Shown: positions 6,748-9,672 of the stretch, piece by piece | How the letters are laid out: each line of letters begins with the position of its first letter | How positions within the stretch are numbered: position 1 is the stretch's first letter | Origin: Nitriliruptoraceae bacterium | Lineage (GTDB): Bacteria > Actinomycetota > Nitriliruptoria > Nitriliruptorales > Nitriliruptoraceae | Length of the DNA stretch: 9,672 nt | NCBI GenBank assembly: GCA_007120565.1 | Contig: SKNK01000273.1 | Location: forward strand, 1 to 9,672 | Reading direction: 5' to 3' | Position numbers and translations under genes: made by a program | The notes under the pieces: model-generated | Told to the model about the DNA's origin: nothing | Databases searched by the model: none | Seen by the model: the letters and a program-made list of their open reading frames with translations, nothing else

Positions 6748-6758
6748 GGCGATGGAGA

Positions 6759-7955
6759 CTAACCGAGATCGTCGGCGTCGCCGCCGAGGGCATCGACGAT
6801 GGCGTAGGCGTTGCGGCGCATGAGCTCGAAGTAGGTGTGTTCAGCGCTGTCGGGTTCGCCCGGCAGGACGTCGTCGGAGAGGTCAGCGACGTAGGTGGCG
6901 CCGGTCTCCTCCGCGATCGTCTCCAGGACCGGTGTCGGGAAGACCTCGCTTCCGAAGACGACCGAAACGTCCAGTTCCCGGATCAGGTCGATCACGGCGC
7001 GCACCTCGGCCGCGGAAGGCTCGGAGAAGTCCGCCGGCTGGACCGCGGTGGCGTAGTCGAGGTCGTAGTCGCGGGCGAAGTAGCTCCAGGCGTCGTGGTA
7101 GGTCACCAGGGTCCGGTTGTCCTCCGGGATCGTGGCGGTGGCCTCGTCGATCCTCCGGTCGAGGTCCGCAAGCTCTTGCCGGTACTGCGCGGCGTTGTCG
7201 GCGTAGGTGTCGGCGCCCTCGGGGTCGAGTTCGCTCAGCGCGTCAGCGATCGCGTCGACCAGCGCGGCGGCGTTGCGCACCGAGGTCCACACGTGGGGGT
7301 TCGCACCTGGCCCGTCGTCATCGTCATGAGAGTGACCCGCCCCTTCCTCGCCGTGGGAGTGACCAGCCTCCTCCTCTCCGTGGGAGTGGCCTTCGTCCTC
7401 ACCATGCGAGTGGCCACCCTCGTCACCGTGCGAGTGACCGCCCTCGTCATGATCGTGGGTGTGATCGAAGACCAGGTCGGCGTCCGCCAGCGCAGCCTCG
7501 CCGAGCAGGAAGATGGGCGCGTCGCCCTCGAGGTTCTCCTCGGCGAGACGCAGCGCCCCATCGTTGAGACCCAGGCCGATCCCGAAGAAGGCATCAGCCT
7601 CCGTCAGCATCACCACGTCCTGTGGACGTGGTTCGTAGGTGTGCGCGTCGCCCCCCGCAGGAACCAGTGGCTCCACGTCGACGCGATCACCTCCCACCTG
7701 ACCCACGAGATCGGCGATCGGGGCCACCGTCGCCACGAGGTTCACGACCGCTTCCTGTTCGGAGGCGGCGTCCTCCGAGGGCTCCGGCTGGTCGGCCCGC
7801 TCTGCCTCGTCGTCCGCGGCTTCCACCTCCGGTACGTCCTCGGCAGATTGCTCGCCCCCTCCGCAGCCCGCCACGACCAAGGCAAGTGCCATGGCGCCAG
7901 CCAGCGACAGGCCGGACCAGCTACGACGACGTGAGCGAGTGAGGTGGCGACGCAC
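6759..7955 (-). CDS. znuA: Zinc ABC transporter substrate-binding lipoprotein ZnuA
   Basis: Binds zinc outside the membrane and hands it to ZnuB. 398 residues. Seen: a basic N-terminus and hydrophobic core ending in lipobox VAGC (C31), so it is a lipid-anchored protein; an acidic linker (about 36-69); and a cluster A-I/TroA fold beginning NLVATVAPIADLVGQVGGD (72-90). Likely zinc ligands are H105 (DAHTYEP), H221 (NPHVW) and H287 (TYHDAW), with an acidic cluster around 358-362. A third His where manganese binders have Glu points to zinc. Between 165 and 214 is a His/Asp/Glu-rich loop with five GHSH repeats, typical of ZnuA and thought to collect or sense zinc. GTG at 7955 has AGGAG 5 nt upstream. 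Downstream of znuCB but with its own promoter-like spacer; probably Zur-controlled. Confidence 0.96.
   Translation of the reverse strand: MRRHLTRSRRRSWSGLSLAGAMALALVVAGCGGGEQSAEDVPEVEAADDEAERADQPEPSEDAASEQEAVVNLVATVAPIADLVGQVGGDRVDVEPLVPAGGDAHTYEPRPQDVVMLTEADAFFGIGLGLNDGALRLAEENLEGDAPIFLLGEAALADADLVFDHTHDHDEGGHSHGDEGGHSHGEDEGHSHGEEEAGHSHGEEGAGHSHDDDDGPGANPHVWTSVRNAAALVDAIADALSELDPEGADTYADNAAQYRQELADLDRRIDEATATIPEDNRTLVTYHDAWSYFARDYDLDYATAVQPADFSEPSAAEVRAVIDLIRELDVSVVFGSEVFPTPVLETIAEETGATYVADLSDDVLPGEPDSAEHTYFELMRRNAYAIVDALGGDADDLG
7314..7439 (-). repeat. Tandem repeat encoding the ZnuA histidine-rich loop
   Basis: Five in-frame copies of a 24-27 bp unit encoding GHSH plus an acidic or Gly/Ala stretch: GHSHGDEG, GHSHGEDE, GHSHGEEEA, GHSHGEEGA, GHSHDDDDG. 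The units share GG(T/C)CACTC(G/C/T)CA at DNA level but differ at third positions, and the spacing varies between 8 and 9 codons, as in a repeat that has expanded and then drifted. An upstream HTHDHDEG extends the metal-binding stretch. Confidence 0.9.
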
Positions 7956-7960
7956 GCGAA

Positions 7961-7965
7961 CTCCT
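7961..7965 (-). promoter_or_regulatory. Ribosome binding site of znuA
   Basis: AGGAG on the minus strand, 5 nt before the GTG at 7955, within an A/T-richer patch (AATTAGGAG). It fixes the znuA start. Confidence 0.7.
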
Positions 7966-7986
7966 AATTGCGAACGCCTCGCAGTT
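7966..7986. promoter_or_regulatory. Candidate Zur operator: 21-bp imperfect palindrome in front of znuA
   Basis: On the minus strand it reads AA-C-TGCGA, spacer GGCGT, TCGCA-A-TT: 7 of 8 arm positions pair. It lies between a TAAACT box (7988 to 7983, -10-like) and the ribosome site, where a bound repressor would block transcription start. A Zur-type repressor is the natural guess because the gene is znuA, but the sequence is not the AT-rich box known from Streptomyces or Mycobacterium, so the identity of the regulator is inference. Confidence 0.4.
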
Positions 7987-7988
7987 TA
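7983..7988 (-). promoter_or_regulatory. Candidate -10 element of the znuA promoter
   Basis: TAAACT on the minus strand, 4 of 6 matches to TATAAT and a TANNNT fit, 27 nt before the GTG at 7955. It stands in the only A/T-richer patch of the 90-bp spacer. No good -35 is seen at 16-18 bp. If real, znuA can be transcribed separately from znuCB. Confidence 0.35.
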
Positions 7989-8045
7989 CCGACAAGCGGG
8001 ACCACTGCCTGCGATCCTCCACCAGGTCACGTGCGTGCTCTCGTT

Positions 8046-8930
8046 CTACGCCTCGCCCCCAGGCCCTCCCGCGACAGCGACCGGCACCGCCCGGCGCGCG
8101 CGGCCCAGGCGGAGGCGAGCGGCGACCGCAGTCACGGCGAACACGACCACGAAGGCGGCTGAGCCGGCGAGCACGATGGTTGGCCCGCTCGGCACGTTGA
8201 CGTGGAACGAGCCGAACAACCCGATGACGCTGGCAAGGATCCCGATCACCGTGGACAGCACGAGCGTCGCGCCGAACGAACGGGCGGTGAGCCGAGCGAT
8301 CGCTGCGGGGATCACGACCGCGGCCGCGATGAGCAGCACCCCGAGGACCCGCACCGACGCAACGACGACGGCAGCGGTCGACAGGCTGAAGACCAACTCG
8401 ATCGCCCCGGTGCGAACACCATGGACCTCGGCGACCTCCGGGTCGAAGGTCGCGAACACCAGTCGCTTGTACAGCGTGATGACGATGATCCCGAAAGCTG
8501 TCCCGACGCCTGCGGCGACCCACAGGTCGGTGGTGTCGACACCGAGGATGTTGCCGAAGAGCATCGCCTCGACGTTGATGGGGGTCGGAACGATCGACAA
8601 CGTCGCGACACCGATCGCGAAGATCGCCGTGGTGACGATCCCGATGGCGGCATCGGCGTGGAGGCCACGGCGGCGGGTGACGCGATCGATCAGCAGGGCC
8701 GACACGACGGTGGCCGTGATCGCCCCGACGTAGAGATCGGCGCCGAGAGCGACCCCAACGGCGACCCCGCCGAGCACGCTGTGGGCCAGCCCATGCCCGA
8801 TGTAGCTCATCCGACGGAGCACCACGAACACCGACAGGGCGCCGCACATCGCACCGATCAGCACGCCGGCGATCATCGCCCGTCCGAAGAAGGCGTAGTC
8901 GAAGGGTTCGATGAACAGTTCGGTCAGCAT
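8046..8930 (-). CDS. znuB: Zinc ABC transporter permease ZnuB (ABC-3 family)
   Basis: Membrane channel of the zinc importer; forms a dimer with two ZnuC subunits. 294 residues, normal length, with about eight hydrophobic segments running from about 19-38 to 255-275. Family landmarks seen: RRMSYIGHGLAHSVLGGVAVG (39-59, conserved after the first membrane segment), AAIGIVTTAIFAIGVA (95-110), AMLFGNILGVD (126-136), FDPEVAEVHGV (163-173) and VLGVLLIAAAVVIPAAIARL (200-219). The C-terminus is a short Arg/Gly/Pro-rich cytoplasmic tail. The ATG at 8930 follows the znuC stop by 7 bp, so the two are cotranscribed. Manganese or iron permeases of the same family look alike; the zinc call comes from znuA next to it. 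Confidence 0.95.
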   Translation of the reverse strand: MLTELFIEPFDYAFFGRAMIAGVLIGAMCGALSVFVVLRRMSYIGHGLAHSVLGGVAVGVALGADLYVGAITATVVSALLIDRVTRRRGLHADAAIGIVTTAIFAIGVATLSIVPTPINVEAMLFGNILGVDTTDLWVAAGVGTAFGIIVITLYKRLVFATFDPEVAEVHGVRTGAIELVFSLSTAAVVVASVRVLGVLLIAAAVVIPAAIARLTARSFGATLVLSTVIGILASVIGLFGSFHVNVPSGPTIVLAGSAAFVVVFAVTAVAARLRLGRARRAVPVAVAGGPGGEA

Positions 8931-8937
8931 GGCGTGA

Positions 8938-9672
8938 TCACCGCTCCCCCTGCGGGTCGCGGGCTACCTCGACGTCGCTGGGGTTCTGGGCGAGGCCGGG
9001 TCGGCGAGACGGTTCGGGGTCGATCGTAAGGTCGACGGGGTGGTGGACCGCGCCGGTGCGGTGGTCGGGGCCGGCGTGGAGGTCGATCTGTTCGTCGTCG
9101 ACCACGACGACCCTCCCCCGGTCGTGCAGGACCCGCATCGGCGCCCCGTAGGTGCGGGACAGGGCCTCGGGTGTCAGGACGTCGGCGGGGGCACCGTCGG
9201 CGGTGACCTCGCCGTTGAGGCAGACGACGCGAGGCAGGTGCGCGGCGACGAAGTTGAGGTCGTGGGTGGTCAGGACCACGGTGAGGCCGAGGTGGTGGAG
9301 CTCGCCGAGCAGGCGCAGCATGTCGCCGCGGGTGGCCAGGTCGACGCCGGAGGTCGGCTCGTCGAGCAGGAGCAGCTCGCAGCGGCGAAGCAGGGCACGG
9401 GCGAGGAACATGCGTTGCCGCTGCCCGCCGGACAGCTCTCGGATCCGGCGCTTGTGCAGATCGGCGATGCCGAGGCGTTCGAGCAGATTGGTGGCCCGGC
9501 GCTTCTCGGCACGGGAGAACCAGGGCACCGGTGCGCTACCGGCGCTGTCCCCCAACAGGACGACCTGCTCGACGGTGACCGGGAAGTCCCAGTCGATCGC
9601 CTCGAGCTGCGGGACGTAACCGACCCCGTCAGGTGCCCGGCCGGGACGCACACGTCGGCCGAGCACCTCCAC
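8938..9672 (-). CDS. znuC: Zinc ABC transporter ATPase ZnuC, 5' end beyond window
   Basis: Cytoplasmic ATPase that drives zinc import through ZnuB. At least 244 residues are visible; the frame is open to the window edge and the Walker A loop is not seen because it lies beyond it. Counting from the edge: Q-loop YVPQLEAIDWDFPVTVEQVV (19-38, Q22), ABC signature LSGGQRQRMFLARALL (80-95), Walker B LLLLDEPTSGVD (100-111, with D104 and E105), and H-loop LTTHDL (134-139, H137). The GTG at the edge is an internal codon, not a start. After the normal end of the domain near 185 there is a tail of about 55 residues, acidic with several His (residues 199-211 include DLHAGPDHRTGAVHH overlap), which simple ZnuC proteins usually lack. 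The stop is 7 bp before znuB. Confidence 0.94.
   Translation of the reverse strand: MEVLGRRVRPGRAPDGVGYVPQLEAIDWDFPVTVEQVVLLGDSAGSAPVPWFSRAEKRRATNLLERLGIADLHKRRIRELSGGQRQRMFLARALLRRCELLLLDEPTSGVDLATRGDMLRLLGELHHLGLTVVLTTHDLNFVAAHLPRVVCLNGEVTADGAPADVLTPEALSRTYGAPMRVLHDRGRVVVVDDEQIDLHAGPDHRTGAVHHPVDLTIDPEPSRRPGLAQNPSDVEVARDPQGER

Noticed and set aside
7314..7439. CRISPR-like array, because of regularly spaced near-identical units
   Set aside because: The units are in frame, encode GHSH motifs, have 8-9 codon periods without unique spacers, and lie inside znuA.
6837..7934. Plus-strand open frame of 365 codons opposite znuA
   Set aside because: It is the antisense shadow of znuA; the product has repetitive Val/Gly/Arg composition caused by the GHSH repeat read backwards, and it has no domain.
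8202..9029. Plus-strand open frame of 275 codons opposite znuB and the znuC end
   Set aside because: It is a shadow frame with a hydrophilic Asp/Arg/His-rich product of the kind produced by reading a membrane protein gene backwards.
8046..9672. Manganese or iron importer (Mnt/Sit/Psa type) instead of zinc
   Set aside because: The adjacent binding protein has three histidine ligand positions and a His-rich loop, which fits zinc binders better than the Glu/Asp pattern of manganese binders.

Overview
The window is GC-rich bacterial chromosome, tightly packed, with GTG/TTG starts and 1-16 bp or overlapping gene junctions. The order rarA - DUF948 protein - small membrane protein - alaS - ruvX - mltG, all on the minus strand, is a housekeeping arrangement known from Actinomycetota. 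The protein sequences also look actinobacterial, possibly from a deep-branching high-GC lineage such as Nitriliruptoria or Acidimicrobiia. The lineage is inferred from gene order and composition, not from a marker search.

Layout, read left to right (most genes run right to left). 1-400: N-terminal part of mltG, cut by the window edge. 417-884: ruvX. 881-3577: alaS. 3698-3955 and 3957-4307: two small membrane-anchored proteins (a DUF6167-like one and a DUF948 one). 4304-5794/5815: rarA. These six genes look like one transcription unit starting near 5800 and running leftward. The divergent spacer 5795-5888 also serves the only convincing plus-strand gene, a 110-residue tail-anchored protein (5889-6221) that I do not recognise. 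A hairpin at 6236-6256 separates it from the convergent gene that follows.

6265-9672 is a zinc-uptake locus on the minus strand: znuC (ATPase, its 5' end lies beyond the window), znuB (permease), a 90-bp spacer with a likely znuA promoter and operator, znuA (zinc-binding lipoprotein with a tandem histidine-rich loop), then a short J-domain co-chaperone gene. ZnuA captures zinc outside the membrane, ZnuB is the channel and ZnuC powers import. The J-protein gene is just downstream of znuA and probably shares its transcript, with a perfect 9+9 inverted repeat at the junction.

I find no mobile element, CRISPR array, tRNA, rRNA, toxin-antitoxin or defence system. No stretch over 300 bases lacks a gene. 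The window is mostly ordinary core genome. The items worth a second look are regulatory palindromes in the zinc locus and in the divergent spacer, the unrecognised tail-anchored protein, and the link between a J-protein and zinc uptake.
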